A DNA stretch of 64,000 bases from Sipunculus nudus. Its lineage: Eukaryota > Annelida > Sipuncula > Golfingiida > Sipunculidae. Location: NCBI GenBank assembly GCA_026874595.1, contig CM049308.1, forward strand, positions 53,515,624-53,579,623, given 5' to 3'. The stretch's first letter is position 1. The number at the start of each line of letters is the position of its first letter. Below the pieces are notes generated by a model that worked only from the letters and a program-made list of their open reading frames with translations, did no database searches and was not told the DNA's origin. A program made the position numbers and the translations under genes. This document shows, in pieces, positions 48,027 to 59,689 of the stretch.

Positions 48027-49520
48027 ATGATTTCTTTGTTAGATACGGGGACGGTTTTGATTTTCATCTCCGTGTTTCTAGCAGCATGGCTGTACTGGTC
48101 AACACGACTTCCAAAGGGGTTTCCTCCGGGCCCTCCGAAACTGCCACTCATAGGTAACATGCACACCTTCGCAGCAAATCGCGCCACTAACCATATAATG
48201 GTCACACAACTCTCCCAACAGTATGGCCCTATCGTAGGATTCAAAATCGGAAGCCGCTACGCCGTGTTTTTATGCACTCTTGAGGTCATACAAGAAGCGC
48301 TGCTGAAGAAAGGTGATGCATTCTCATGCAGGCCGACCTGGTTGTATTTCCTGCAGAAAATGGCTGTGAAAAACGGGAAAGTCAAAGGTGTCATATTTCA
48401 AAAGGGAGAGCAATGGCGAGCACTGCGCCGTTTCACGCTTCAGTCTTTACGAGATTTCGGCGTCGGCAAGAGAAGTATCGAAGAACGCATCCAGGAGGAG
48501 GCGGAATGTGTGTGCGGCGTCATGGCAACGGCTGCCAGCGAGCCCTTCAGCATGACCTTGCTGCTGCAACAGGCAGTAAGTAACATCATTTGTTCCATCT
48601 GTTTCGGGTCACGCTTCCCCTACTCAAGCCCAGAGTTCAAACGGTTGGTAGAAATGATAAACACCATTGCCTCTGCTGGGTCCCTTGCGGCGCCTGCAAA
48701 TTTCTTCCCTTGGATGCGGTACCTTCCCTTGAAGGATAAGTTTGAAGATGTTTTAAGTTGCATCGAGAACATCGATGCTTTCGTCGGGGAGCAAATAAAT
48801 TTGCATCGCCAGACTTTCCAGCCTCATGAAGTACGAGACTTCGTGGATTTATACTTGGCTAAAGAGCTCGAAGGCCACGAGGACGAAGAAACGTTCGGTT
48901 CTCATAACATGCGACGCGTCATCAACGATTTATTTCTAGCAGGCACAGAAACTGCAAGCCTCACTCTCAGGTGGCTCCTTATTTACATGATTCGTTATCC
49001 GGATGTACAAACCAAGTGCCAGCAGGAAATTGATGACGTCATCGGAGGAAGCAGACGCCCCTGTTTGGATGACCGTGAAAACCTTCCTTACGTTAATGCT
49101 ACTTTACATGAAGTGCAGAGAATTGCCAACGTCACTCCGTTCGGGGTGCCACGTTCTACAAACGAAGATACCGTTCTGCAGGGGTATACAATTCCGAAGC
49201 ACAGTTTAGTCTTACTCAATATATACGCGGTACACATGAGCGACAAATACTGGGAAAAGCCAGAGGAGTTTCGACCAGAACGCTGGATTGGGAGCGATGG
49301 GCTGTTCCACAAAAACGACGCCTTCATCCCCTTTTCGATGGGACCTCGGACATGTCTCGGGGAGATGGTTGCAAAGAGCGAACTCTTCTTGTTTTTCTGC
49401 TTTTTCTTACAAAGGTTCACCATAAAAGCCGCCGACCCCAAGAATCCACCATCATTCACTGGCAAATTTGGTCTCACTCTAAGTGCTCAACCTTTTGAAG
49501 TGATTGCTTTGTCTCGTTAA
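48027..49520 (+). CDS. CYP2-clan cytochrome P450, intact and intronless
   Basis: The 497-residue product has all hallmarks of a microsomal P450: an N-terminal membrane anchor (about 3-25), the proline hinge PPGPP (33-37), WRALR of helix C (W130, R134), RRFTLQSLRDFGVGKRSIEER typical of the CYP2 clan, the I-helix AGTET (305-309), the ExxR pair E362/R365, PERW (417-420) and the haem loop FSMGPRTCLG with Cys443 as the iron ligand. It should oxidise a lipid or xenobiotic at the endoplasmic reticulum with NADPH-P450 reductase; the substrate cannot be inferred. I start at the ATG at 48027 (A at -3), which puts the anchor at the N terminus; the longer frame begins at GTG and is not a eukaryotic start. 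Most CYP2-clan genes have several introns, so an intronless copy suggests retroposition. AATAAA at 50141-50146 is a possible poly(A) signal. Confidence 0.95.
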   Translation: MISLLDTGTVLIFISVFLAAWLYWSTRLPKGFPPGPPKLPLIGNMHTFAANRATNHIMVTQLSQQYGPIVGFKIGSRYAVFLCTLEVIQEALLKKGDAFSCRPTWLYFLQKMAVKNGKVKGVIFQKGEQWRALRRFTLQSLRDFGVGKRSIEERIQEEAECVCGVMATAASEPFSMTLLLQQAVSNIICSICFGSRFPYSSPEFKRLVEMINTIASAGSLAAPANFFPWMRYLPLKDKFEDVLSCIENIDAFVGEQINLHRQTFQPHEVRDFVDLYLAKELEGHEDEETFGSHNMRRVINDLFLAGTETASLTLRWLLIYMIRYPDVQTKCQQEIDDVIGGSRRPCLDDRENLPYVNATLHEVQRIANVTPFGVPRSTNEDTVLQGYTIPKHSLVLLNIYAVHMSDKYWEKPEEFRPERWIGSDGLFHKNDAFIPFSMGPRTCLGEMVAKSELFLFFCFFLQRFTIKAADPKNPPSFTGKFGLTLSAQPFEVIALSR

Positions 49521-49586
49521 ACCTTATATTCAGTTAATGTAATTTTCGAGTGAGATAGTTCAGACGAGTTCTACTCAAATACAATT

Positions 49587-49774
49587 CAGTAGAACCTCTC
49601 CTAGTGAGCACCTCCATAATGTGGGCACCTCCTCAAAGTGAGCGGTTTATAACAGTCCAGTTTTTTCTACTCCTTTTTGTGGTGGTCAAGTTCTTGATTA
49701 GGTAAGCACCTCTATATATAGAGTGGGCATTGTGACCAAGTCCCCTGGGTGCCCACATTATAGAGATTTTACTG
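49587..49774. mobile_element. 188-bp MITE with CAGTAGAACCTCT ends
   Basis: The left end CAGTAGAACCTCTCC pairs with the right end AGAGATTTTACTG (10 of 13 in inverted comparison). Internal GTGAGCACCT, GTAAGCACCT and GTGCCCACATTA blocks are arranged inversely. It lies just after the P450 stop, probably in its 3' UTR. Related in style to the MITE at 21608. Confidence 0.65.
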
Positions 49775-50579
<805 letters not shown>

Positions 50580-50585
50580 CTTGCG

Positions 50586-50735
50586 TAATCAGTCCACCCT
50601 TGTTACAGACTAAAAGTGGTCTTAATTCACTGATGGTCTAATTAGATAGGTCAGTTATGACCATGTGAAACCTTTTGGTTCATCCAAGGGTGGTCTTAAT
50701 AGACAGGTGGTCTAAGAAAGGCTCCACCATATATA
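50586..50735. repeat. Short MITE-like repeat (GTGGTCTTAAT blocks)
   Basis: Contains AGTGGTCTTAATTCACTGA and GGTGGTCTTAATAGACAGGT, with a partner block at 13705-13735. Confidence 0.45.
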
Positions 50736-51585
50736 TTTTTTTTAATTGCCCCCCCCCCCCCTAGAAAAGGAAGGCTTACATGGGTTGATGAGTTTACATT
50801 AATATCAGTATTTGGGAAAAACCTTTTTTTTGTGGATGGGTTATCTTAGGTCTATTCAAGTGCAAAACCATTGATCTGTCCGTGATTGCGCTAGATCTAA
50901 TACTTATAAAAGGAATTCAGTTCACGTTTGTTCGCAGTGTTCTCTAAAACCGCGTTGTGCACAATATTGTCCCATACATCATTTAAAAGGTTATTATCCT
51001 CGCAGTGACATAGGTGATATGAAAATAAATAATATTTAATATACATATAATTTTGAGTGATTTTTCCGTTTTTTTTTTACCGAGCACAGTCGAACAGCCT
51101 TCGGCAATCACCGGAATGCGTGCATCGTGGTCATTTAACCTCTAACACTAAGGGCTACTGTTCATATGAATAACGCTTGCTTTCAATGAGGGATTTGACC
51201 CACGTGCGTGGTCAGTAAAAGAAAAAAAAACATGTTTCTCGCTTTATGAAATGGAGAGTTCAACACAGGAGGATTAATGACAAAACCTAATTCAAGGTCA
51301 AAATTTCAGGAACAGGGCTGGGGTGGTGTCGGGGGTTTCAGGCCTCAAAAGTTGTCTGATACGATGAAAACAAAGGTTGCGGCGGTTGAAAATGAATACG
51401 GGCCCTCTGCATGCAGTCCCGTTGGGTCCGCTTCTGCTACTTACTAGGTAGGCGCCTATGCATATTTCTGTTTCTTTCTTCAGGGACAGTTTCCTTGCAA
51501 CGTACGTTTAATTAATCATTTAATTTCATGTGTTCCTCATATTAACCTAATCTATATACGTCCAATGATAGAATCCAGTCAAATA
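50736..51585. other. Spacer
   Basis: Mixed sequence with a C run at 50751-50761. No gene or repeat boundary was supported. Confidence 0.35.
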
Positions 51586-51882
51586 TCATTGAAAACCTGA
51601 ATGCCCCCTCGTCTCATTCCGGTTCGCAATGTAAACACCATCACTGTCCAGGTCTTCAAGGTAAATATACCGGGGTATAAATTTCATGCCACGAGGAGAG
51701 CCCAACAAAATAAATGTTAAAAATATTGGAGCGACTGCAGGATCTCTCACGCATTGTCTCCACCAGGTTATGAGTTTATACCGACGGGCGGTATGATGTT
51801 TAGGATTCATGTAATTTAAAAGTAAAAGGCAGATAAAAATAAGTGGCAAAATTAAGATACAGGCAGCTGGACATAGAAACAT
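51586..51882 (-). CDS. Possible small membrane-anchored protein, unrecognised
   Basis: A 98-codon ATG-started frame in non-repetitive DNA. Residues 1-24 form a hydrophobic segment (MFLCPAACILILPLIFICLLLLNY) followed by basic and acidic text (ARRYKLITWW, IPRYIYLEDLDSD). The start has A at -3. The layout, a short cytosolic end with one signal anchor then a soluble part, is like the first exon of a type II membrane protein. However, no domain is recognised and a chance frame of this length is possible. It stops at 51586 without a clear partner exon. Confidence 0.25.
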   Translation of the reverse strand: MFLCPAACILILPLIFICLLLLNYMNPKHHTARRYKLITWWRQCVRDPAVAPIFLTFILLGSPRGMKFIPRYIYLEDLDSDGVYIANRNETRGHSGFQ

Positions 51883-52920
51883 TTTTTGTTCACAGAAGTG
51901 TTGTGCCTCATAGAGGTTCGTGAGTTATTCTGCAGTCGTGCCAAAATGTTTATACATATCTTATGGAGACAGTTTCCCACTGGAAACCTTTTTTTCTGTT
52001 AATTTTTAGAATAAAAAAAATGAGCCAACATTTCACATCTCAGTTTATAAATCTCCCCAACCCCGGTAATAAGCCCGGTACACCGGGTCTATCAGCTAGT
52101 CTACAATAAAGTTGATTTCTAAAATCTTACCTTTCGGCACAATATCAGTCGTATATTTAACAGATGCCGTTTCCCCATTATGGCTCAGTTATTGGCGTCG
52201 GGGGGGGGGGGGGGGGGGGGGGGGGGGAGTCCGGTATCAATAGCGTCACCTATTGTTTAGAAAATTTGAGAGGACAATCAAAAAGTTTTCACAGAGCCCC
52301 TCAACCTCAGCCCAGAAATAAGGACATTTCCTTAAAAACTGCTCCAGGCAACTCGCCTTCCAAATAACAAACAGCACAAAACTTGCTCCCCAAAAATATA
52401 ATAATTTTTGTGTTTAGTCTTTCTGTTTGGTTAATCACCTGATTCTTGGTGTATAATGGGATTTAGAGCTATTTTGTGAGCATGAGATTTTTTGGTGTCC
52501 ATGCGATAATTATTTAATTATAATTTGGGATAGTATTCGTGCGCACGAAATAAAAATAGTTTTATGCTTGTCCTCTCCCAACCACCGTGATGATAAATAT
52601 ATTAACAAACAAACAAATTTTGCTCAAGTTTCATCATCAATTATTCATATGTTATTTTATTTATTCGAACAACGTAAAATATAGGTCTACATTTGGACGA
52701 TTCAATTAACACATTCATAATCCTAAATTTGATAATATTATATGAACAATAGAAAGATTACTGAGTATAGAATATGAAATTATTAAGTAATTGACGAAAT
52801 TATTTCGAAATTTAAAAGTGTGTTTTATTCCACTATAAAGTGAGGGGGGACAAATTTACTTTATCCTCCAATCTTAAAAAGAGAGGGGGGCATTACTCTT
52901 ATTAAAAATATGTAGAGTTT
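51883..52920. other. Spacer with a 28-base G run
   Basis: G28 at 52200-52227; otherwise AT-rich with no gene supported. The plus-strand frame over the G run is an artefact. Confidence 0.4.
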
Positions 52921-53627
52921 TGCTCCCACTTTGTTCCCGCTCCATCGACCACCTGTGACACTAAGACTATTTTGTCGTAGCCATGTCTGCGTTTTCAGAA
53001 AAACGCATACCAGCCCAGCGAGGAGTGTCCAGAACCAATGTTGTTATATTTGATTTGTTTGACAGCTGACCGACCCGACATCCCGCGTGTATGGGCACAT
53101 GCTTACGAAAAGAATTCCAACACCTAGCCGTCACAGAGTCCTGTGGACGTGGGTTACTGGACAAGATAGCTGTCAATCAAAACAAATGAAACAACTGGCT
53201 CAGACAGATTGGCCCGATACCCCTTCGAGTGCGTTCACAAGGCCTTATGCCGGCAGTGTTTCGCGCCTGTCTAGGACTAGGATCTAGTTTTTGTTTGAGT
53301 CATTAGACTGACACGGTTGGGATGATCTTTATGAGCGCGTCGTCTAAGTTCGCAGGTTGCTTGTCCGGCGAGCTGTCACTCAAAACGAAATGTATCAACA
53401 TTGGCGCTGTGTAACGTTACTCCTTGTTGCGGAACCCACAACTGTGATCACTGCTGTCGGAGAGGAGTGACAGCGAATCGGAAATCAGCGTTTTGGGACG
53501 AGACAACGTTACTCCTAGCTCGTCGCCGGGCTGGTACACATGCGTTTTCAGAAAAACTGAGAGAGCTATACGATAAAATAGTTTTAATGTCGTAAGAGCT
53601 CGATGGAGCGGGAACAAAGTGGGAGCA
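52921..53627. mobile_element. 707-bp element with perfect 28-bp terminal inverted repeats
   Basis: The left end (52921-52948, starting TGCTCCCACTTTGTTCCCGC) is the exact reverse complement of the right end (53600-53627). Weaker inverted similarity continues inward (CAGAAAAACGCAT near 52997 against ATGCGTTTTCAGAAAAAC near 53541). No target duplication is visible and no protein is encoded. Confidence 0.75.
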
Positions 53628-53636
53628 ATATTCGAC

Positions 53637-54301
53637 CACAGGCGCTTGAATCGCTATTTGTGTTGATCTTGGTTTAAATAGTGTTCAATTTACCTTAACA
53701 ACAATCCCCTACCGTTTAATGAGCTTCAAACCATGTTATATCGTTTGCCGGTACTTGTTTATATAATAGATACACAAGGCCGGCATCCAAGTCTGCGGAC
53801 GGGTATGCGATAATACAAGAAATCAATTGAAATTCCCAAATATTTCAAAGATTTTCGAGGGAAGAAACTTACAGTGGTTAAATGGCCAGTTCTTCTTTCT
53901 ATAAAAGCATCAACGATACCAATACAAACAGTGTACCACTTGTAATGAGCTCTTATTTGTAACTAGTCTGCATCCATTAAGCAGCTATTACCAAAAACAA
54001 GGAAATCCCCATGTATCTTGGTCAGCAGTAAGGATTCCCCCCCCCCCCCCTGGAACCTAACACCTGATTGGTTGATAATGATGGAAATAGTAATCTGGGA
54101 TAAATCTGTCTGTTCGTCGCTTAATGGATACAGACTCGTCCGCAGACTTGGATGCCGGCCTTGTGTATCTATTATATAAACAAGTACCGGCAAACGATAT
54201 AACATGGTTTAAAGCTCATTAAACGGTAGGGGATTGTTGTTAAGGTAAATTGAAGACTATTTTAACCAAGATCAACACAAATAGCGATTCAAGCGCCTGT
54301 G
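53637..54301. mobile_element. 665-bp element with 165-bp inverted arms and 7-bp target duplication
   Basis: The left arm 53637-53801 and right arm 54137-54301 are inverted copies with about three mismatches. The tips are CACAGGCGCTTGAATCGC and its complement. ATTCGAC flanks both sides (53630-53636 and 54302-54308). Tips CA...TG with a 7-bp duplication resemble P-type elements, but this is inference. The ~335-bp centre (with a C run near 54040) has no coding frame. It starts nine bases after the preceding element ends. Confidence 0.8.
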
Positions 54302-54317
54302 ATTCGACCTATGATTT

Positions 54318-54661
54318 AATAAGAGTAGGGGGCATATGATCTAATATCACCAACTATGACAAAACAAAAAAAAAACAAGGCCCATGGGCCATCAGCGTTT
54401 CACGCCTTAACCTTGTCATGGGACCTGGCGTTGAATTACATGCCTATCACTAGCCCGATTTAATCGGACTCAATATTATAAGGTAATAATAAGAGTAGGG
54501 GGGCATATGATCCAATATCACCAATTATGACAAAACAAAACAAAAAAAAAACAAGGCCCATGGGCCATCAGCGTTTCACGCCTTAACCTTGTCATGGGAC
54601 CTGGCGTTGAATTACATGCCTATCACTAGCCCGATTTAATCGGACTCAATATTATAAGGCC
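54318..54661. repeat. Two tandem ~170-bp units
   Basis: Units start at 54318 and 54488 with AATAAGAGTAGGG, run through AACAAGGCCCATGGGCC and the GACCTGGCGTTGAATTACAT block, and end at CTCAATATTATAAGG. They differ at only a few positions. Confidence 0.85.
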
Positions 54662-54713
54662 CTGCCATATTTAGAGTGCGATAGCCATACAGTGAGAGTT
54701 TCTATAATATAAG
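54629..54713 (+). repeat. Left arm of an inverted repeat around copy C
   Basis: CTAGCCCGATTTAATCGGAC to ATAATATAAGCC is present in reverse complement at 57109-57192, with scattered mismatches. Confidence 0.65.
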
Positions 54714-54847
54714 CCACGGGAGATGCAACTTTGCCTGCCTGTTTATATACTGCCAAACAACCAGACACATGATTATACCATTTAAACACCAATAAGTATG
54801 TGATTCATGGTTTCGATTGCAATTAAAATTAAACTTAGATCATCATT

Positions 54848-56874
54848 TTTAGCTCAGCTGACTATAAATCAATTGAGTTACAGTCGTGGTCCATTGTCCG
54901 TCCGTCCGTGAGACTGGCATGTTTTGAAACCGTAAGACATACGTACGAAACTAAAATTCTGCATACTATTAGATGTGCACAGGATCTCCGACCAAACCGA
55001 TAACTGGGTCACTGCAACTTAGTTCCTCCAAGAAATTAAGGAAAACCTCAATTTTCCATTAAAAACCTATTACCACACTTCAGGACTGTCTAATATCAAA
55101 ACCACTAATCTGTTTTTCTTAATATTTATCAGGAGTATTCTTCTATATTTTTCCTATATACATGCTAGACATTAAGACTGTTATATTATGGGCTTGAACA
55201 TATTGAACTTTGTAAAAAAATCAAGAAAAATATTCGCCCACGTAACATGACAATTTATTAAGCTAGAGACTTTTTATCCAAATATTTAACTTTGTTTAAT
55301 TAAGATTCAATTGTATACTCAAAATTAGATCTGAATTTTGTAATTTTTTAAAGTTATTTATAAGCATAAAAATAAAATCAGTACCTTAAATTTGGCCAAC
55401 TTTGAACAAGGTACATTTTTCCTGTGAGTACTGTTGATTTAATTTTCACAGCATGTAAACATACTTATTAAATTTGATTAAATCTGAAATTTGAAAAGCT
55501 TGAAAATAAGGCTAGTTATTATATTTTTTCTTGAGGCCCTATTTTAGCCACTTGCTTTGTCCAGATGCAGGCAACTCAATCGTGGTCACTGAAAGTCAGC
55601 TATGCCAGAGTTCCTGATTTATTACAGTCACTTGGGAAGATCCCCTGCTTGGGGAGATCCCCACCAACCCTCCCCACCAAGTGTTATGCAGTAATTGTAA
55701 TTGTTTGCACTGTATTTACTTAATTTTAATTTTCCTCTCCAATATACAAAACCATTCATGAAAAGTAAATCAAGGAGTAATCCAGAAGATGCCAAGTTGT
55801 GTAAATGTAGCATATTTATTGTTTTGCAAATTTAAAAGATATATTTTTGTGGTAAAAAATAAATATACATTTGTATGCATAATGTGGTGTAATCTGAGAT
55901 TTATAATGATGCATTTTAGAATTATGAATCAACCTTTATACAGATATATAAATTATATATAAATATAAACTTAAAATAAAAAAAAAATAATGTGATATAT
56001 AATTAAATGAGGATCTAATACAAACGTTTGTTCATTATTTTCTGCCTTAGCAGAATGGGAGATCAGGCTTTGTTTGCTCTGTATCTATATGCAGATGTGT
56101 TATTAATCCCCCCCCCCCCCCGGCTGCCATTGATGTGTGTAAAATCCATTCATTAAAAAAAAAAATAATTTGATAGAAAAAAATAAAGATCTGATTAAAA
56201 CCTATTCTTTCCTCAGGGGAATGGAACATAAATCAGCTCTGTCTATCCATCATCTCTCCGTTATCATTAAATAGATATTAATTATGAAATTTTTCCTATA
56301 AGCTCTGTTGAAATAACTTTTATATGCTGTATGTGTATGGATTTAAGCTATAAAAGTCTGAAATTTGAAAGCAACTTATATATTAAGTTGTGTTATATTG
56401 CATATGTTAAACTTTAATCTCATCATTCCACCAACCCCCACCACCACCACCAAGTTCTTGCATCTGTGGACTGGGGACATTAGTTATATTTCAACTGTAT
56501 ACATTTTATAAAATACATATATTTAATTATATATATATTTAAAAAAATAGGTCCTATTGAACAAATGTGTAAACTAATGAACTGTCAACAGTTTATCAAA
56601 AAGCAACCAAAGGTCATGGTGTGATTAATATTCTATTACATCTTATGGTCACAAACTGCTCACATGCTTCAATTTTAACATTAGGAAATGCATAGTGTGG
56701 TCACAAAATATTATTTGCAACAATTTCTTACTCATCAATACAAACCGGTAATGTCAACCAGCCATCCCCTATATTACCTTTTCCTTCTAGACTTTATTTC
56801 CATTTGATATTATTTTAGATTTTTACCTTCAAGGTCAACTTCAGCTGAGCACAGTGACCCATGGGTCCCTTGTT
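54848..56874 (+). repeat. 2.0-kb non-coding repeat family, copy C (diverged)
   Basis: The same start (TTTTTAGCTCAGCTGACTAT, 54847-54866), GTCCGTCCGTC run at 54897-54908, internal colinearity and end (TCAGCTGAGCACAGTGACCC...CCCTTGTT) as copies A and B, but with more substitutions, a decayed 5' hairpin and no long C run at the equivalent place. It includes an extra segment near 56080-56500. Confidence 0.8.
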
Positions 56875-57108
56875 AAACATTTAGTGACCTTTTTACCAGA
56901 GGCATGTCAGCGAGTTCAGTATGGACAGAGAAGAACAGTCGAACAGGCGCACTTGATGACCTCACTGATAGCCTCGTTGACTCGAGTGCTAGAATGTTGT
57001 TACATTTAGTTTCAACTGGGCCCGGCTCTGAAGAGTGACCGCTGGCACGGGGTAATAAACACCTGTTGACATTGGTTACAAGGGCATCAGGTGGTGTGTT
57101 GTCTGAGG

Positions 57109-57192
57109 CTCATATTGTAGAAACTCTTACTGTGTAGGTATCGGAATCAATTTATGGCAGGGCCTAATAATATTGAGTCAGATTAAATCGGG
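57109..57192 (-). repeat. Right arm of the inverted repeat around copy C
   Basis: Reverse complement of 54629-54713, more diverged. The pair probably marks an older element into which copy C inserted. Confidence 0.6.
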
Positions 57193-57227
57193 CTATCCTA
57201 GCACTTCAGTCTAGATCGAGACTAGTC

Positions 57228-57729
57228 TTAAAGGGGCCCAATCACCTATAACGCATATTGAATTAACACGAAAAATAGCCTCTTCCCTTCAAAATGAATT
57301 GGTATCTGCCAGACTATATTGCCCTGAAACCATTTGTTTACTCCGGTAAACGAGTGTTAAAAAACAGTGGACCGGGCGCGGTCACAGTAAACATAAACAC
57401 AGCGCATGCATCGCCGGGCCACAACACGTGTCAATCTGGAGATTCCCTGACTGACTTGGCTAAAACATGAAATACATGTTCCTGCTGGCTGAAACATCAC
57501 GTGTTTTGGCTCACAATCGGACCTCCGGTCACGCAGGATTGTTTTCTTAAACAAACACACGTGGACTTTGTTTACCAACACGCAGAGCCATAACAAGGTG
57601 CTAAACCGCCGTATGCGAGATAGTGAGCCTGTTTGCTGATGTGTTTTTGGTAAACTTTTGTATAAAGAAAAACTGAACTGTTAGTGCAGAAGAGTAAGTA
57701 TAATATTGCTCCTGATTATGTCCCTTTAA
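57228..57729 (-). mobile_element. TTAA-bounded inverted-repeat element, third copy
   Basis: A reverse-oriented relative of 46237-46694: the left end TTAAAGGGGCCCAATCACC and a right end whose reverse complement is TTAAAGGGACATAATCAGG, with TTAA at both edges. It shares the internal GACCGGAGGTCC-type block (57516-57534) and GCTCTGCGTGTTGGTAAAC. Confidence 0.65.
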
Positions 57730-58104
57730 CCTTGACGCTTCGACTAAATGGGGCAGCAAAGACAGATGTTGTACCTTCATTTGTGGACTTTATTGTGAGA
57801 TATCAACCATGTCATCATCTGATGTCTTTACAATTTTATGAATAAATGTGAAATGGAACTCCTTGCACTAAAAAGTTGCACTCAGCAGATCACTCCACCT
57901 GGTTGAGCCCTGATACGGGTCCATACCAAATCTAAAAGCCTTTCCTTGTATATATGAAGAGTAATTTTTCAAGTAAAGTCATTATCTGTTAAAAAAGACT
58001 AGATATATATATATACAGGGCTTTCAATGGAAAGGAAAATAGGAGTGTCCGGGACGCTCGGGCCACCATTTTGGATGATCACGTCTGAAATATATATACA
58101 ATCT
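57730..58104. other. Spacer
   Basis: No supported gene or repeat boundary. Confidence 0.35.
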
Positions 58105-58300
58105 TAAATACACTTTAACCTCTTTCATTCGCCCCTTGTTTATCCGCTAACCTCGCCTACCGCCTACAAATGACAAAGTCCCGATTTCCTTACTACTTAT
58201 TTACCTCGTTTATTCGCCAGCCTCGCTATCCGCCATCCGCAAGGTGATTTTTTACCCCAATGTGCCACATTCCCTTGATCATTCGCCAACTTCCTGATTC
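58105..58300 (+). repeat. Subterminal repeats of a pogo/Tigger-like element
   Basis: TAACCTC-TTTCATTCGCCCC, TTTATCCGCTAACCTCGCC, TTTATTCGCCAGCCTCGC and GATCATTCGCCAACTTCC are iterated ATTCGCC/ATCCGC motifs of the kind found at the ends of Tigger/Tc5-type transposons. They lie upstream of the transposase relic. Confidence 0.55.
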
Positions 58301-58724
58301 CAACTTAAGACAAGTCGGGAATATTTCATGAAGCCGGTGTGTTATCGCTCGGGCTCAGCTGACCTGGCCGCGTCTCTGTTTAAAACATGTCACGCCTTAC
58401 TCAGGCTGCCTAGGATCAAGTCCCCGTGGCCACTAATTAATTAATGACTTAAGACCCTTGAGTTATGTGGGGACAAAAGTCATCAGCCGAGTAACCGGTG
58501 TTGAGTTCACACCTAGAGTTGTTTGGCTAAGTGTCACTTAATGAGGTAAACCACATGAGTAGTTTGAAACAATAAACGGTTGCACGGGGTTCAAAGACTG
58601 TTAATTCAATTTTTGTTTACAGTTTGCAACAATAACGGGGATTGTTTTAAGTTTTCTATCAATTAAAGGTTTTTGTGAATTTGTTTGTTCTAATCTCCTG
58701 CCGTTATAAACATTTTCGGTAAGG

Positions 58725-58732
58725 TATATAAG
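58725..58732 (+). promoter_or_regulatory. TATA box candidate of the transposase relic
   Basis: TATATAAG lies 41 bases before the ATG at 58766. It implies a very short 5' UTR, as in compact transposon genes. Confidence 0.5.
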
Positions 58733-58765
58733 CAGGTAATCACGTAGCAGGGTAGTTATGTTACA

Positions 58766-59118
58766 ATGGCTTCAAGAAAACGCAAGCGCACCGTTTTCGA
58801 GCCCGTCAACAAGAGCGAGATCGTCAAATATGCCGAGTTCCATACCAGAAAGAGTAAACAAGATATTGCAAGCCATGTCCGAGCGCTCTGGGGGTACGAG
58901 GTCAAGCGGCGGACCGTTGGTGACATTCTGGCCCAGAAAGACAAGTGGCAGCCTGACAACATAGAGAGAGCTAGCAAGGTCGCCAGACTTGCCAAGGAGC
59001 CGGAGTTGAATAGATGTTGTATCTCTGGTTCTGCAATGCCTGCGCTCAAGAGGCCCAAGTAACGGACGAGTTGCTGCGCCAGAAAGCCAGAGTTTGGTGC
59101 AAAACGGGGCATTACTGA
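58766..59118 (+). pseudogene. Truncated, frameshifted pogo/Tigger (CENP-B-like) transposase
   Basis: The ATG at 58766 opens 98 codons with an N-terminal basic patch (ASRKRKR) and a CENP-B-type helix-turn-helix (about 16-61: EIVKYAEFH...SKQDIASHV...VKRRTVGDILAQKDKW). The frame then runs into an unrelated tail, CCISGSAMPALKRPK. In another frame, starting near 59012, the sequence reads LYLWFCNACAQEAQVTDELL and then RQKARVWCK. This is the second CENP-B helix-turn-helix, expected next in such transposases; it stops at TGA 59116-59118. So one frameshift separates the two DNA-binding domains, and the DDE catalytic domain is absent. A standalone one-domain protein from the intact first frame is possible but less likely than decay. 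Confidence 0.75.
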
Positions 59119-59179
59119 ATTTGCATATTCTTGCCATCAGCTGCCCAAAATAGCAAATCCATGTATTAATAATCTATAG

Positions 59180-59480
59180 TATAAAGTTTTTTTTTTGTTC
59201 GCGAGGGTTTTAAATTCGCGATATACGCGACACAGAAATAAATAAATATAAAATTTCGCGAAAATAAAACCCTCGTAAAAAAAATTTCCATCACCGGAGG
59301 CAAAGAATGATATTATAAATAATAATAATTTTGTATGTTTCCATCACGACTTTCTGCATGAATAATTTACTATAATTATTTTATATAATAATGGATATAC
59401 TCTGTTCCTATTTTTGTGTGAGATCGCGAAAAAAAATCCTCGAGAAACCGTAAATAAGAGAAAATCGCGAAATTTTAACC
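59180..59480. repeat. Fold-back block with CGCGA/TCGCG motifs
   Basis: CGAGGGTTTTAAATTCGCGA (59202-59221) faces TTTCGCGAAAATAAAACCCTCG-type sequence (59255-59277) around a 33-base loop. More CGCGAAA and CCTCGAGAAA motifs follow at 59424-59472. Probably remnants of an inverted-repeat element. Confidence 0.5.
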
Positions 59481-59689
59481 ACGGGAATATTCAGGAAACC
59501 ACAATATAGATATCGCATAATCAATGATAATCTTTTATGTAACGGATCTATGTTATCTATATTTGGCAAAATTCACTTTACGTGTTAGACAACTGTCTTT
59601 TGCATCTCTTTATTGTACGTTTGGACAGCACTTATATTAGCGCTAAAGCGCTATTTGTACAATCCGAAAGAAACAAGGGCACTGCAAAG

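Noticed and set aside
52164-52367. 67-residue frame with a poly-Gly stretch
   Set aside because: Produced by the 28-base G run.
58756-59137. Minus-strand frames of 118 and 121 residues
   Set aside because: Antisense shadows of the transposase relic, whose two domains are readable on the plus strand.
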